From: Anoxybacillus tepidamans PS2
GTDB taxonomy: Bacteria > Bacillota > Bacilli > Bacillales > Anoxybacillaceae
DNA length: 64,000 nt
Reading direction: 5' to 3'
NCBI RefSeq assembly: GCF_000620165.1
Contig: NZ_JHVN01000012.1
Location: 38,168 to 102,167 of the forward strand
Part shown: piece after piece, positions 48,500 to 58,496 of the stretch
Layout of the letters: each line of letters opens with the position of its first letter
Numbering within the stretch: position 1 is the first letter of the stretch
Position numbers and translations under genes: made by a program
The notes under the pieces: generated by a model
Databases searched by the model: none
The model's input: only the letters and a program-made list of their open reading frames with translations
What the model was told of the DNA's origin: nothing

Positions 48500-50206
48500 A
48501 TGGAAATCGCGGTTATGCTTTTACTCCTCGCTAGTGGAGGAATGATATATAACTACGCATATCGAAAGAAATTGTATCGTGAAATTGATCGTTTAGAAGC
48601 ATGGAAAATTACTATTATGAATCGTCCAGTTACGGATGAGCTTTCTAGAGTAAAGCAACTAAATATGACAGGCGAAACAGAGCAACTGTTTGAAAAATGG
48701 CGTCAGCAGTGGGACGACATCGTAGCATCACGGCTTCCATCGGTGGAGGAAGAGCTGTTTGACGCTGAAGAGCTCCTTGATAAGTATCGCTATGGAAAAG
48801 CAAAAGAGGTGCTGCGCGGCATTGAGCAAACGCTTCGAAAAGTAGAAGAAGACATTCAAGCGATTCTTCACGAACTCGAGGAGCTCATCGGCAGCGAAGA
48901 ACAAAACCGCACAGAAATAGAGCAGCTAAAAGTTGCGTACCGTGACACAAAAAAGGCGCTGTTAGCCTATCGCCATACATTTGGGGTGGCCGAGGAAAAG
49001 TTAACGGAAAAACTAGATGCTATTCATAACGAGTTTCAAAAATTCGAAGAGTTAACGAATACAGGAAATTATTTAGCAGCAAGAGAAGTTGTTCTTTTTC
49101 TGAAAAAAGAACTGAACGAGTTGTCACAAATGCTGCATGATGTCCCGGAATTGCTGAACGATTGTGAAACGACAATCCCAGCGCAGCTTGCGGAACTTTT
49201 AGAGGGATATAAAGAAATGGAAGAAGCCGGATACATACTTTCTCACCTTCATATAGAACGAGAAGTGGCGGAAAAACAGGAAAAGCTGCAGCAATATATT
49301 CAATTAATTGGGGAACTTCGCGTCGAAGAAGCAAAACAAGCCATTGAAGAGACGAAGGAAGAAATCGAAACGCTTTATGATTTACTAGAAAAAGAAGTGA
49401 TAGCCCATCGTTATGTTCAAACAGAGATGAAGAGTATTGAAGAGCAACTTTACGATTTAGGCGAAGAAGCGAAAGAGACTGGCGCGGAGACATTATTGGT
49501 ACAGCAGATTTACCGCTTGTCCGAGCAAAACCTCGAAAAACATCGCAGCATGGAAAAACAAATTCAACAACTAATAAAACGTTTCTCCCTTATCCAAGAA
49601 CGGGTTATGGAGGGAAAAACGGCTCACACAATCATTAAAGAAGAAATCGAGCAGCTTTTTGGCCAAGTTCAGATGTTAAAGGAGGAGCATGAGCAGTTCC
49701 GGGAAATGCTCCAAGCATTGCGTAAAGATGAGCTAACCGCTCGCGAAAATTTGAATTCTATGCGAAAAAAATTATCAGAAGCGGTTCGTTTAGTTAGAAA
49801 GAGCCGTCTGCCGGGCCTTCCGGAAGCGTATAAAATCCGGTTAGATGAAGCGAAGGAATTGCTGACAAAGGTTGCTTTGCGACTTGACGACAAACCGCTT
49901 AATATGGAAGCAGTTAATCAAACGTTAAAGGAAGCAGCAGATTTAGTGGAGAGCGTCTATGTGGTAACGGTGAGCATGATAGAACAGGCCGAACTTGTCG
50001 AAAAAGTGATTCAGTACGGCAACCGCTATCGTGGCCGCTATCCGGCTGTAAAGAAAGGTCTCGAAGAAGCGGAATTGCTGTTCCGTAGCTATGATTACGA
50101 ACAAGCTCTCGAACAAGCAGTGGCGACTGTTGAGAAGGTGGAACCTGGTGCTCTAGAACGCATTCGCCAAATTTTAGAAGAAGGATCGAGCCAAAAAAAT
50201 TCATAG
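48500..50206 (+). CDS. ezrA: Septation ring formation regulator EzrA
   Basis: A 568-residue protein with one N-terminal membrane helix ([20 protein letters not shown]) and a spectrin-like, almost entirely coiled-coil cytoplasmic part. EzrA blocks extra Z rings and links FtsZ with PBP1 at the septum. The conserved patch near the C terminus is [20 protein letters not shown]. Length fits B. subtilis EzrA (about 562). AAGGAGGC precedes ATG. Ends in a 16-bp terminator. Confidence 0.96.
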   Translation: MEIAVMLLLLASGGMIYNYAYRKKLYREIDRLEAWKITIMNRPVTDELSRVKQLNMTGETEQLFEKWRQQWDDIVASRLPSVEEELFDAEELLDKYRYGKAKEVLRGIEQTLRKVEEDIQAILHELEELIGSEEQNRTEIEQLKVAYRDTKKALLAYRHTFGVAEEKLTEKLDAIHNEFQKFEELTNTGNYLAAREVVLFLKKELNELSQMLHDVPELLNDCETTIPAQLAELLEGYKEMEEAGYILSHLHIEREVAEKQEKLQQYIQLIGELRVEEAKQAIEETKEEIETLYDLLEKEVIAHRYVQTEMKSIEEQLYDLGEEAKETGAETLLVQQIYRLSEQNLEKHRSMEKQIQQLIKRFSLIQERVMEGKTAHTIIKEEIEQLFGQVQMLKEEHEQFREMLQALRKDELTARENLNSMRKKLSEAVRLVRKSRLPGLPEAYKIRLDEAKELLTKVALRLDDKPLNMEAVNQTLKEAADLVESVYVVTVSMIEQAELVEKVIQYGNRYRGRYPAVKKGLEEAELLFRSYDYEQALEQAVATVEKVEPGALERIRQILEEGSSQKNS

Positions 50207-50210
50207 AACG

Positions 50211-50254
50211 AAGCCGATAAGTATCTGCCCTAATAGATATTTATCGGCTTTTTC
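50211..50254 (+). terminator. Terminator of ezrA
   Basis: AAGCCGATAAGTATCT (50211-50226) pairs with AGATATTTATCGGCTT (50235-50250, one G-T), then TTTC. Confidence 0.92.
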
Positions 50255-50333
50255 GTGAATAATGTAATTGCGGTTGCACGATTTTGTTTTTATTATATTC
50301 GTACGAGCATTGATTATTCGGAGGGTGGAAGGC

Positions 50334-51476
50334 ATGATTTATTTAGATAATAGCGCAACAACAAAGCCATTTCCCGAAGTCGTTGAATCATTCGTGACCG
50401 TAGCAACAAAATATTTCGGCAACCCTTCCTCGCTCCATGAATTAGGGATGAAAGCGGAAAGGTTGTTAGAACAATCGCGGGAACAAACAGCCGCGTTGTT
50501 AGGGGTTAAGACAAATGAAATTATTTTTACGTCAGGCGGCACGGAAGCAAACAACTTTGCAATTAAAGGGGTGGCTTTACAATATCGCCGGCGAGGCAAT
50601 CACATTATTACAACAGCGATTGAGCACCCGTCTGTTGCAGAGCCGTGCAAACAATTAGAAGAACTTGGGTTTGAAGTTACATATTTGCCCGTCAATGAAA
50701 AGGGAAGGGTCGATGTGGAAGAACTTGCCCGAATGATTCGGGATGATACAATCCTTGTATCGGTGATGCACGTAAATAATGAGGTAGGTTCGATACAGCC
50801 GATTGAACAAATTGGTCAATTACTTACCCGGTACCCGAAAACGATATTTCATGTTGACCACGTACAAGGAATCGGAAAGGTTCCCCTTGATTTAAAAAAA
50901 GCGCATGTCGATTTATGTACGATGTCGGCTCATAAATTTCATGGTTTGCGGGGGGCTGGCATTTTATATGTTCGCGATGGCGTTCGAATTTCTCCGCTCT
51001 TAGCGGGGGGAGGCCAAGAGTTGCAGCTTCGTTCTGGTACAGAAAACGTGGCGGCGATTGTGGCTATGACAAAAGCGCTTCGTTTGTCACTTGAGGCCTA
51101 CAAACGGAAGCTTCCGCATTTATTGGCGATGAAAGAGCGCTGGATGAACGAATTAAACGAAATTGCTGACATTCAGCTAAATACGCCATCTGATTGCTCT
51201 GCGCCGCATATTATCAATTTTTCACTGAACGGTTTAAAATCAGAGGTATTTGTTCATGAATTGGCTAAACAACAAATTTTCGTTTCCACTACATCAGCCT
51301 GTTCGTCGAAAAGGAGAGCGCCGAGCAAAACGTTATTGGCGATGGGCATGGAGTCGAAAAAAGCCGAAAGTGCGATTCGAATCAGCCTATCATATGAAAA
51401 TACTATGGAAGAAATTTCTGTGGCTGTTCGTTCCATCAAGCAAGCGCTAAAAAAACTAAAAGAAGTAACGAGGTAG
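50334..51476 (+). CDS. nifZ: Cysteine desulfurase NifZ
   Basis: A 380-residue PLP enzyme of the NifS/IscS class that hands persulfide sulfur to ThiI. PLP lysine is K201 in SAHKFHGLRG; the persulfide cysteine is C323 in SACSSKRRAPSK; MIYLDNSATTKPFPEV opens the protein. Gene order nifZ-thiI, five bases apart, supports a dedicated role in 4-thiouridine formation in tRNA. ATG at 50334 has GGAGGG upstream; the longer frame from 50268 runs over the promoter region. Confidence 0.94.
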   Translation: MIYLDNSATTKPFPEVVESFVTVATKYFGNPSSLHELGMKAERLLEQSREQTAALLGVKTNEIIFTSGGTEANNFAIKGVALQYRRRGNHIITTAIEHPSVAEPCKQLEELGFEVTYLPVNEKGRVDVEELARMIRDDTILVSVMHVNNEVGSIQPIEQIGQLLTRYPKTIFHVDHVQGIGKVPLDLKKAHVDLCTMSAHKFHGLRGAGILYVRDGVRISPLLAGGGQELQLRSGTENVAAIVAMTKALRLSLEAYKRKLPHLLAMKERWMNELNEIADIQLNTPSDCSAPHIINFSLNGLKSEVFVHELAKQQIFVSTTSACSSKRRAPSKTLLAMGMESKKAESAIRISLSYENTMEEISVAVRSIKQALKKLKEVTR

Positions 51477-51481
51477 AGAAG

Positions 51482-52687
51482 ATGAAGTACGATCGCATTT
51501 TAATCAGATATGGAGAAATGTCAACGAAAGGAAAAAACAGAAATCGTTTCGTCGTACGATTGAAGCGGAATATCGAAAAAAAATTAAAGTCGTTTTCAAA
51601 TATAAAAATTGAATATATGCGCGACCGAATGTACATTTTATTGAATGGTGAACCTCATGAAGAAATCCTTGAGCAGCTGAAAACAGTGTTTGGAATTCAA
51701 TCATTCAGCTTGGCGATGAAATGTGAAAACGACATCGAACTAATCAAAGCAACGGCATTAGCGGCAGTGCAACAGCTGCCTTATGAAGGCAAAACATTTA
51801 AAGTAAGTGCCAAACGAGTAGATAAACAATTTCCTTTAGGAAGCAACGATTTGAACTATGAAATCGGCAGCCATATTTTGCGTAATACGGAATCCTTGAC
51901 TGTTAATGTTCGCGAACCGGATATTAACGTGCGGGTTGAGGTTCGAAAAGACGGGACGTATGTAACGTGCCGCGATATTCTTGGCGCAGGGGGGCTTCCG
52001 ATCGGCACGAGTGGAAAAGCGATGCTAATGTTATCAGGCGGTATTGACAGTCCAGTGGCTGGATATTTGGCGATGAAACGGGGATTGGAAATCGAAGCTG
52101 TTCATTTTTTCAGTCCGCCGTTTACAAGTGAGCGGGCGAAGCAAAAAGTGATCGATCTAGTGAAAAAACTGACGACGTTTGGCGGAAAAATGAAGTTGCA
52201 TATTGTTCCATTTACAGATATTCAACAAGCGATTCATCGGCAAGTACCTGATGGCTACTCTCTTATTTCAGCAAGAAGAATGATGTTAAAAATTACAGAC
52301 TTACTGCGGAAAAAACATAACGGCTTAGCGATTGTTACAGGAGAAAGTCTTGGGCAAGTAGCTAGCCAAACGCTTGAAAGCATGTTTGTCATTAATGAGA
52401 TGACAACAACCCCTATTCTTCGTCCGCTAGTTTCGATGGATAAAACGGAAATTATTGAAATAGCTAGAAAAATTGATACGCATGATATCTCAATTCTTCC
52501 ATATGAGGACTGTTGTACCATTTTTACTCCAAGCGCACCAAAAACAAGGCCTAAACGGGAAAAGGCGGCTTATTATGAAAGTTTTGTTGATTTGATGCCG
52601 CTGATTGACGAAGCGATTGCGAACACGGAAACGTTGATCATTGACGAAACATTTACGACAGTAGATGAGTTTGAGGAGTTATTTTAA
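51482..52687 (+). CDS. thiI: tRNA 4-thiouridine synthase ThiI
   Basis: A 401-residue enzyme that adenylates and thiolates U8 of tRNA. Order: ferredoxin-like NFLD (1-~60), THUMP (~60-165), then a PP-loop ATPase with LMLSGGIDSPVAGYLAMKRG. It lacks the C-terminal rhodanese domain of E. coli ThiI, as usual in Bacillus; the sulfur comes from the NifZ partner encoded just upstream. Confidence 0.97.
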   Translation: MKYDRILIRYGEMSTKGKNRNRFVVRLKRNIEKKLKSFSNIKIEYMRDRMYILLNGEPHEEILEQLKTVFGIQSFSLAMKCENDIELIKATALAAVQQLPYEGKTFKVSAKRVDKQFPLGSNDLNYEIGSHILRNTESLTVNVREPDINVRVEVRKDGTYVTCRDILGAGGLPIGTSGKAMLMLSGGIDSPVAGYLAMKRGLEIEAVHFFSPPFTSERAKQKVIDLVKKLTTFGGKMKLHIVPFTDIQQAIHRQVPDGYSLISARRMMLKITDLLRKKHNGLAIVTGESLGQVASQTLESMFVINEMTTTPILRPLVSMDKTEIIEIARKIDTHDISILPYEDCCTIFTPSAPKTRPKREKAAYYESFVDLMPLIDEAIANTETLIIDETFTTVDEFEELF

Positions 52688-52767
52688 ATATAAAAAATTA
52701 CCAAAAATATAAATGCATGATTTCATGTGTTTTCACACAATCTATAGACACAAGGAGGTGAAAACAC

Positions 52768-52980
52768 ATGGCACGCAACAACAACAACAACCAATTACTA
52801 GTTCCTGGAGCACAACAAGCTCTTGAGCAAATGAAATACGAGATCGCTCAAGAATTCGGCGTAAACCTTGGTGCTGATACAACTTCTCGCGCTAACGGTT
52901 CTGTTGGTGGAGAAATCACAAAACGTCTTGTTGCTATGGCGCAACAACAATTAGGTGGTTCATACCCTAACCAATTCTAA
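52768..52980 (+). CDS. Small acid-soluble spore protein, alpha/beta type
   Basis: A 70-residue SASP that coats and protects DNA in dormant spores. Family motifs are [16 protein letters not shown] with the GPR protease site (E-I-A-x-E-F-G-V) and [27 protein letters not shown] precedes the ATG. The upstream segment (52725-52760) should hold a sigma-G promoter; a plausible but imperfect CACAATCTA -10 is seen. Own terminator follows. Confidence 0.96.
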   Translation: MARNNNNNQLLVPGAQQALEQMKYEIAQEFGVNLGADTTSRANGSVGGEITKRLVAMAQQQLGGSYPNQF

Positions 52981-53001
52981 TTAAATATTTATGGCTACGA
53001 G

Positions 53002-53030
53002 GGCGGGAGTTTTCCCGCCTTTATTATTTC
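53002..53030 (+). terminator. Terminator of the SASP gene
   Basis: GGCGGGA (53002-53008) pairs with TCCCGCC (53013-53019), then TTTATTATTTC. Confidence 0.88.
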
Positions 53031-53102
53031 AAAAAATTATTCAAAAAATTCTAATTGTTTTGTATAATTTAGTTGTGAAATAAAAAACGGGGGATGATAG
53101 TT

Positions 53103-54695
53103 GTGAGACGCGAAGACTTAATTGCTCCTACGCAATATAATTTAACTTCCGAAATTGAAAAATACGCAAAACAAACTCCGGAAAGAATTGCTTTAAAATG
53201 GGAAAGTGAGGATGGGCACACTCAACAAATCACATATGGTGAATTAATTAAAAAGGCGAATCAAATTGGAAACGCTTTACTTTCTGCTGGATTAAGAAAA
53301 GGCGACAAAGTGCTTATTATGGTGCCGCGTTTGATTGAAGCGTATGAAGTGTACTTAGCTTCTTTAAAGGCCGGTCTTGTTGTCATTCCGAGCTCTGAGA
53401 TGCTGCGCACAAAAGATTTACAGTACCGCATTTCGCACGGAGAAGTAAAAGCGGTCGTTGTGTACGAGCCTTATGTGGAACAGTTCGTTCCTATCGAAAA
53501 CATGGATACGATTTTAAAGTTTGTTATCGGCGATCGCGACATCGAAGGTTGGGACAATCTAGTGAAGGTGAGTGGGGTGCAAAGCGAGGAACTCGAAGCG
53601 GCTGATACGTCCCGTGATGATATGGCATTTTTATCATATACATCCGGAACGACAGGCAACCCTAAAGGGGTCGTGCATACACATGGATGGGCTTATGCTC
53701 ATTTGCGTACAGCTGCGAAAAATTGGCTATGCATTGAGGAAGGAGATGTTGTGTGGGCGACAGCGGGACCTGGTTGGCAAAAATGGATTTGGAGTCCATT
53801 TTTATCAGTGCTCGGCTCAGGCGCGACAGGTCTTGTTTATTATGGGCGATTTGAGCCGGAAAAATATTTGCAGCTGTTAAGCAAGTATGAAGTGAATGTT
53901 TTGTGCTGCACTCCGACGGAATATCGCTTGATGGCGAAGGTGCCGACGATTGGAAACTACGAGTTGCCGCATTTGCATAGTGCTGTGTCAGCAGGAGAAC
54001 CGTTGAACAGAGAAGTGATTGATACGTTTGAGAAGTATTTTAACATACAGGTTCGCGATGGATATGGACAAACAGAAAACACGCTGCTTGTTGGTGTGAT
54101 GAAAGGAATGAAAATCAAACCAGGTTCGATGGGAAAACCAACCCCTGGAAACCGCGTTGAAATCATCAACGAAGACGGCGAACCGTGCGCTGTCGGAGAG
54201 GTCGGGGATATTGCTGTTCACATTGAAACGCCGGCTTTGTTTAAAGAATATTATAAAGATCCTGAGCGCACAGCGATGCAGTTTCGTGGTGACTACTACA
54301 TCACAGGCGATAAAGCGAAGAAAGATGAGGACGGTTATTTCTGGTTTGAAGGGCGCGGCGACGATATTATTATCAGTTCCGGCTATACAATCGGTCCTTT
54401 TGAAGTAGAGGACGCGCTTGTTAAACATCCGTCTGTAAAAGAGTGTGCGGTTGTAGCGAGTCCGGATGAAATACGCGGACATGTCGTAAAAGCGTTTATC
54501 GTGCTTCGCGAAGGGGTCGATGCTAATGATCCGGAGCTTATTCCAGCGTTGCAAGAGCATGTGAAGCAACTCACGGCACCGTATAAATATCCGCGCAAAA
54601 TTGAATTTGTTGATGAGTTGCCAAAAACAACATCCGGAAAAATTCGCCGTGTTGAATTACGGGAACGGGAAATGCGACTTGCGCAACAAAAGTAA
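53103..54695 (+). CDS. mbcS: Medium/branched-chain acyl-CoA synthetase MbcS (YtcI-like)
   Basis: A 530-residue ANL-superfamily acyl-CoA ligase, paralogous to AcsA. SYTSGTTGNPKGVVHTHG is the P-loop, GDYYITGDKAKKDEDGYFWF the hinge region, and PKTTSGKIRRVELR holds the catalytic lysine. Gene place after thiI and ssp equals ytcI of B. subtilis, whose relative in B. megaterium, MbcS, activates branched and medium-chain fatty acids for membrane lipids. GTG at 53103 has GGGG upstream; the ATG at 53094 overlaps the ribosome site. Confidence 0.85.
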   Translation: MRREDLIAPTQYNLTSEIEKYAKQTPERIALKWESEDGHTQQITYGELIKKANQIGNALLSAGLRKGDKVLIMVPRLIEAYEVYLASLKAGLVVIPSSEMLRTKDLQYRISHGEVKAVVVYEPYVEQFVPIENMDTILKFVIGDRDIEGWDNLVKVSGVQSEELEAADTSRDDMAFLSYTSGTTGNPKGVVHTHGWAYAHLRTAAKNWLCIEEGDVVWATAGPGWQKWIWSPFLSVLGSGATGLVYYGRFEPEKYLQLLSKYEVNVLCCTPTEYRLMAKVPTIGNYELPHLHSAVSAGEPLNREVIDTFEKYFNIQVRDGYGQTENTLLVGVMKGMKIKPGSMGKPTPGNRVEIINEDGEPCAVGEVGDIAVHIETPALFKEYYKDPERTAMQFRGDYYITGDKAKKDEDGYFWFEGRGDDIIISSGYTIGPFEVEDALVKHPSVKECAVVASPDEIRGHVVKAFIVLREGVDANDPELIPALQEHVKQLTAPYKYPRKIEFVDELPKTTSGKIRRVELREREMRLAQQK

Positions 54696-54704
54696 AAATG
54701 AAAA

Positions 54705-54737
54705 GGGCTGATCACCAAAGGATCAGCCCCTTTTCTA
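54705..54737. terminator. Terminator between mbcS and nadK2
   Basis: GGGCTGATC (54705-54713) pairs with GATCAGCCC (54721-54729), A run before, CTTTTC after; usable from both strands. Confidence 0.92.
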
Positions 54738-55541
54738 TTATAAGAATGTCCGTTTCACTTTTTCCCAGAAAGAGTTGTCTTTTAACCGCACAGTTTTAAT
54801 AAGGCGATCACTTAATTTGATTTCAACTTTTTCGACATGCTGAATGCTTAAGGCTTCATTATCCATGCCGATAATTGGGTAGTGGTTTCCTTCCGGCGAA
54901 ATTTTTAGTGTAAGTTTTCGTTGACCGCTTAAAATAAAGGAAGAACCGAGCGTTCGATAGCGATTGTTATTCAGTGAAGCCAGTTCGCTTACTTGAAAGC
55001 AAGGGAGAAGCGGATCAACTACGGCTCCGTTGATCGATTTATTGTAAGCGGTGCTCCCAGTTGGGGTAGCGACAATCATTCCATCGCCTCGAAATGTTTC
55101 AAAATGAAGGTTATCAATGAACACATCCATCACGAATGTTTTAATAATCCCCGAACGAATCGAGCATTCATTTAGGCAAAAAAATGAAGCCGTGTCGTTA
55201 ATTTTCACCTCAATAATTGGGTACCGCCGCACTTCCATTTGTTCATTCATGATTGCTTGTACCATATGGTCGGTGTCGTCAATATGAAAATCGCAATAAA
55301 AACCGCGTGATGACAGCGTGGAAATCGCGGCATAAAGACAATCATCACGAAAACCTGTTTGCCGTACAGCTTGAAGAAATGACCCATCATCTCCAATGCT
55401 TACAATGATATTGGCGCTGCGATAATCGTTGACGACGACGAAATCATTTTGCTGGGCGAGTGTTGTCAGCGATTGAACTTGTTGGAGCAACTCTTCATCA
55501 TGTTTGTGGAAGAAATAAATGCGATTGCGACGTTCTGCCAT
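54738..55541 (-). CDS. nadK2: NAD kinase 2 (YtdI-type)
   Basis: A 267-residue kinase that makes NADP from NAD. It carries the second-type motif IVSIGDDGSFLQAV (GDDGS in place of GGDGT), FCLNECSIRSG and RGDGMIVATPTGSTAYNKS. B. subtilis has two NAD kinases; YtdI is the one at this location. ATG with GGAGGTTTCACC upstream on the minus strand. Divergent from sppA. Confidence 0.95.
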   Translation of the reverse strand: MAERRNRIYFFHKHDEELLQQVQSLTTLAQQNDFVVVNDYRSANIIVSIGDDGSFLQAVRQTGFRDDCLYAAISTLSSRGFYCDFHIDDTDHMVQAIMNEQMEVRRYPIIEVKINDTASFFCLNECSIRSGIIKTFVMDVFIDNLHFETFRGDGMIVATPTGSTAYNKSINGAVVDPLLPCFQVSELASLNNNRYRTLGSSFILSGQRKLTLKISPEGNHYPIIGMDNEALSIQHVEKVEIKLSDRLIKTVRLKDNSFWEKVKRTFL

Positions 55542-55663
55542 GGTGAAACCTCCATTTTGTCATATTTTAGTCTATTCATTATTATGGTAAAATAAATGAA
55601 TCGTACATATAGTTTACCACTTATTTCTATGGAACTGAAATTATTTGTAGAGGGGGAATGATG

Positions 55664-56674
55664 ATGAACCGCAAACGCTGGATTGCATTAGGGATCGCTG
55701 CTGTATTATTCATTGTTTCAGCGTTAGTTAGTGTCATTACATCGTTTATAACGCGAGATATGGGAAAATGGTCAGAAGATTGGATGACTTTCGCAAATCA
55801 AAATTTTGGAGAGGAAGTAATCGAAGACGGAAATCAATTAAAGAAGATTGTTGTTCTTGAAGTGAATGGTGTCATTCAGGAAGGAGAAGAAGCTAGTTCG
55901 CTGTTTTCCGGGGACGGCTATAACCATCGTGTGTTTTTGCAGATGCTTGAGCAAGCAAAAAAGGATCCTGCCGTCAAAGGCATCGTATTGCGCATCAATT
56001 CACCGGGTGGTGGAGTTGTTGAGAGTGCTGAAATCCACGATCAGTTATTAAAGCTAAAGAAGAAAACGAACAAGCCAATTTATGTATCAATGGGGTCGAT
56101 GGCAGCTTCTGGAGGATACTATATTTCGACAGCTGCGGATAAAATTTTCGCAAGTCCTGAAACGATTACAGGATCATTAGGAGTGATTATGCAAAGCATG
56201 AATTATGAAGGGCTAGCGAAAAAATATGGTGTGGAGCTTGTGACGGTAAAAAGCGGACCTTACAAGGATATTATGAATCCTGCTCGTAAAATGACTGATG
56301 AGGAACGAAAAATTTTAGAATCTTTGATTAAAAACTCGTACGAAGGATTTGTGAAAGTCATTTCTGAAGGAAGACATCTTCCAGAAAGCGAAGTGCGCAA
56401 AATCGCTGATGGTCGCATTTATGATGGGCGCCAAGCAAAGCAATTAAAGTTGATTGATGAGTTCGGATACTTAGATGATACAATTGCGGCGATGAAAGCA
56501 GATCATCATTTGCAAGGAGCAGAAGTAGTAAAATATACGAACGATTTTGGATTGAGTTCACTATTTCAGATGACGGCTTCAACCTTTGCTTCTAACCGTA
56601 ATGACGACTTTGAGATGTTAAAATTATTTTCAAAACCAAAATCGCCTCGGCTGATGTATTTATATGCGGAATGA
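55664..56674 (+). CDS. sppA: Signal peptide peptidase SppA
   Basis: A 336-residue membrane-anchored serine protease that degrades leftover signal peptides. N-terminal helix is WIALGIAAVLFIVSALVSVI. The Ser/Lys dyad is S149 (GSMAASGGYY) and K201 (KSGPYKDIMNP), matching S147/K199 of B. subtilis with a two-residue shift. Three ATG codons in a row follow GAGGGGG; the third, at 55664, has the best spacing. Co-transcribed with yteJ. Confidence 0.95.
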   Translation: MNRKRWIALGIAAVLFIVSALVSVITSFITRDMGKWSEDWMTFANQNFGEEVIEDGNQLKKIVVLEVNGVIQEGEEASSLFSGDGYNHRVFLQMLEQAKKDPAVKGIVLRINSPGGGVVESAEIHDQLLKLKKKTNKPIYVSMGSMAASGGYYISTAADKIFASPETITGSLGVIMQSMNYEGLAKKYGVELVTVKSGPYKDIMNPARKMTDEERKILESLIKNSYEGFVKVISEGRHLPESEVRKIADGRIYDGRQAKQLKLIDEFGYLDDTIAAMKADHHLQGAEVVKYTNDFGLSSLFQMTASTFASNRNDDFEMLKLFSKPKSPRLMYLYAE

Positions 56675-56687
56675 GGGGGAAATAAAA

Positions 56688-57152
56688 GTGGAGGGAAATG
56701 TTTATACTGAAGAAAGAACAGTTATTGAAACAGCCTCGCCTTTTCGTTACGGGGGATTTTGGATGCGCTTTTGGGCGTATTTGCTTGATTTACTAGTTGT
56801 CGCAAGCCTTAATCGTTTGCTCGTTTATCCGCTTTTTCGCTTATCTGACCTTTCGCTAGAGGAAAAAACGCTGTTTTCACCGATTGCTGTTGTTACAACA
56901 GTGGTATTTTATACATACTTCGTCATCATGACAAAATACTTTCAGCAAACGGTAGGAAAAATGGTATTTGGTCTCAAAGTGATTGATGTCAACGGGCGTT
57001 CCTTAACTTGGCTCACTGTATTATTTCGTGAGGTAATCGGAAAATTTATTTCTAAATTTATTTTATTTATCGGGTTTCTGCTAGTAGCGTTTTCGAAAAA
57101 AAAGCAAGGTCTTCACGATCAAATTGCTGATACGACGGTTGTTCATGAATAA
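56688..57152 (+). CDS. yteJ: RDD-family membrane protein YteJ
   Basis: A 154-residue protein with three hydrophobic segments and an RDD domain (GGFWMRFWAYLLDLLVVASL followed by QTVGKMVFGLKV and KKKQGLHDQIADTTVV). YteJ acts together with SppA in B. subtilis and affects lantibiotic resistance through SppA control. GTG at 56688 has GAGGGGG nine bases upstream; an ATG at 56664 lies inside sppA. Terminator overlaps the stop. Confidence 0.9.
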   Translation: MEGNVYTEERTVIETASPFRYGGFWMRFWAYLLDLLVVASLNRLLVYPLFRLSDLSLEEKTLFSPIAVVTTVVFYTYFVIMTKYFQQTVGKMVFGLKVIDVNGRSLTWLTVLFREVIGKFISKFILFIGFLLVAFSKKKQGLHDQIADTTVVHE

Positions 57153-57180
57153 ACCTGCAAAGGCAGGTTTATTTTTTTTT
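57151..57180 (+). terminator. Terminator of sppA-yteJ
   Basis: AAACCTGC (57151-57158) pairs with GCAGGTTT (57163-57170), followed by ATTTTTTTTT. Confidence 0.93.
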
Positions 57181-57220
57181 GAATATGGCGACAATGTTAT
57201 GTTGAAAGGAAGTGCTGACG

Positions 57221-57892
57221 GTGAAAATAGTTGTTGTCATTATTCCGATTTTATTTGTTTTTTTTATGCTTATGAAGCTCTCGATAACCATTTTTTTTCA
57301 TCATGCGCAAGACGATGATGAATGCCGTATTACGATTAAAACGTTGTTTGGATTAATTCGATATACAATCCGAATTCCTCTAATTAAAATCGATAAACAA
57401 TCGGCTAGCATTGTTGTGTCTCATAAAGAAACCATAAATAATAAGTCTAACAATCCGACGAAGCGGAAAAAATATAGCCCAAAGGAAATTATTGATAGTT
57501 TCAAAGAAACAAAAGAATTTGCCCAGCATGTGATTCATTTGCATGTGATTGTTCGAAAATTTATGGCTCATGTGTCAGTCACTAAACTGGAATGGTGTAC
57601 GAAAATCGGTACTGGCGATGCTGCCCAGACGGGGATGATTGTCGGTTTTGGCTGGTCGGTGAAGTACGGAATTATTGCACTCGTAAGTAAATATATGAAA
57701 TTAAAAGCGATGCCTCTTCTTTCTATTACACCTTCTTTCCAACAGCCCGTTTCAGAAATGAAATTTGTATGTATGATTCATTTTCGAATCGGGCATGCTA
57801 TGTTAGCAGGAATACGAATTTTAAAATATTGGCGTGGCAATCGCTCAAAGTTAAAATCATTTATTAACCGGCAAGCAAACGAAAGCTACTAG
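57221..57892 (+). CDS. ytfI: DUF2953 protein YtfI
   Basis: A 223-residue protein with one N-terminal membrane helix (KIVVVIIPILFVFFMLMKLS), a basic middle region, and the DUF2953 segment TKLEWCTKIGTGDAAQTGMI. YtfI is a sporulation-associated protein found next to YtfJ; its function is unknown. The GTG at 57221 has AAAGGA ten bases upstream; a GTG three codons earlier is too close to that site. Followed after 12 bases by ytfJ. Confidence 0.85.
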   Translation: MKIVVVIIPILFVFFMLMKLSITIFFHHAQDDDECRITIKTLFGLIRYTIRIPLIKIDKQSASIVVSHKETINNKSNNPTKRKKYSPKEIIDSFKETKEFAQHVIHLHVIVRKFMAHVSVTKLEWCTKIGTGDAAQTGMIVGFGWSVKYGIIALVSKYMKLKAMPLLSITPSFQQPVSEMKFVCMIHFRIGHAMLAGIRILKYWRGNRSKLKSFINRQANESY

Positions 57893-57904
57893 GAGGAGTT
57901 TATA

Positions 57905-58360
57905 ATGAGCAACCATCCAATTCAAGGATTAATGACAACAGCGATGGAAAATTTAAAACAAATGATTGATGTTAATACAATTATCGGTGATCCTGTAGAA
58001 ACACCAGATGGGAGCGTTATTTTAACAGTTTCAAAAGTAGGATTTGGATTTGCTGCTGGCGGCAGTGAGTTTATGGTTGAAGGAAAGCCAAACGGTGCCA
58101 ATGTTGCATCTGTAAATCATGTCAACGGACACTCAAATGCGGAACATCCTTTCGGGGGTGGAAGCGGCGGCGGCGTGTCTATTACTCCGATTGCGTTCTT
58201 AGTTGTAAACTCTTCAGGTGTAAAATTGCTTCATCTTGATGAAAGCACACATTTGTACGAAAAAATCCTTGATTTCGCTCCGCAGGTCATTGAAAGAATT
58301 CAGAATGCGTTAAAGAAAAATAAAGAAAATGGCGAAAGGAAAGATGATTTAGGAATATGA
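57905..58360 (+). CDS. ytfJ: GerW-family sporulation protein YtfJ
   Basis: A 151-residue protein of the GerW/YtfJ family: NLKQMIDVNTIIGDPVETPD, then SKVGFGFAAGGSEF and a glycine-rich loop FGGGSGGGVSITPIAFLVVN. In B. subtilis YtfJ (GerW) is made in the forespore and is needed for germination with L-alanine. TAGGAGGAG precedes ATG. Forms an operon with ytfI. The short TCTCCC/GGGAGA stem downstream has no U tract, so the terminator is unclear. Confidence 0.93.
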   Translation: MSNHPIQGLMTTAMENLKQMIDVNTIIGDPVETPDGSVILTVSKVGFGFAAGGSEFMVEGKPNGANVASVNHVNGHSNAEHPFGGGSGGGVSITPIAFLVVNSSGVKLLHLDESTHLYEKILDFAPQVIERIQNALKKNKENGERKDDLGI

Positions 58361-58496
58361 GCCTCTCCCTCCTACACTCTGTTTCAAGGTGGGAGACTTC
58401 TCCATAGATATATTAAATGAAAGTCAAAATCGTTGAAAAATTTTTTCATTCCCGGTATGATTACGCTATACATAAATTTTTCGGGAGGAATTTTCA

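Noticed and set aside
53988..54569. 193-codon open frame on the minus strand
   Set aside because: Antisense to mbcS, which has full catalytic motifs; no ribosome site or recognisable domain.
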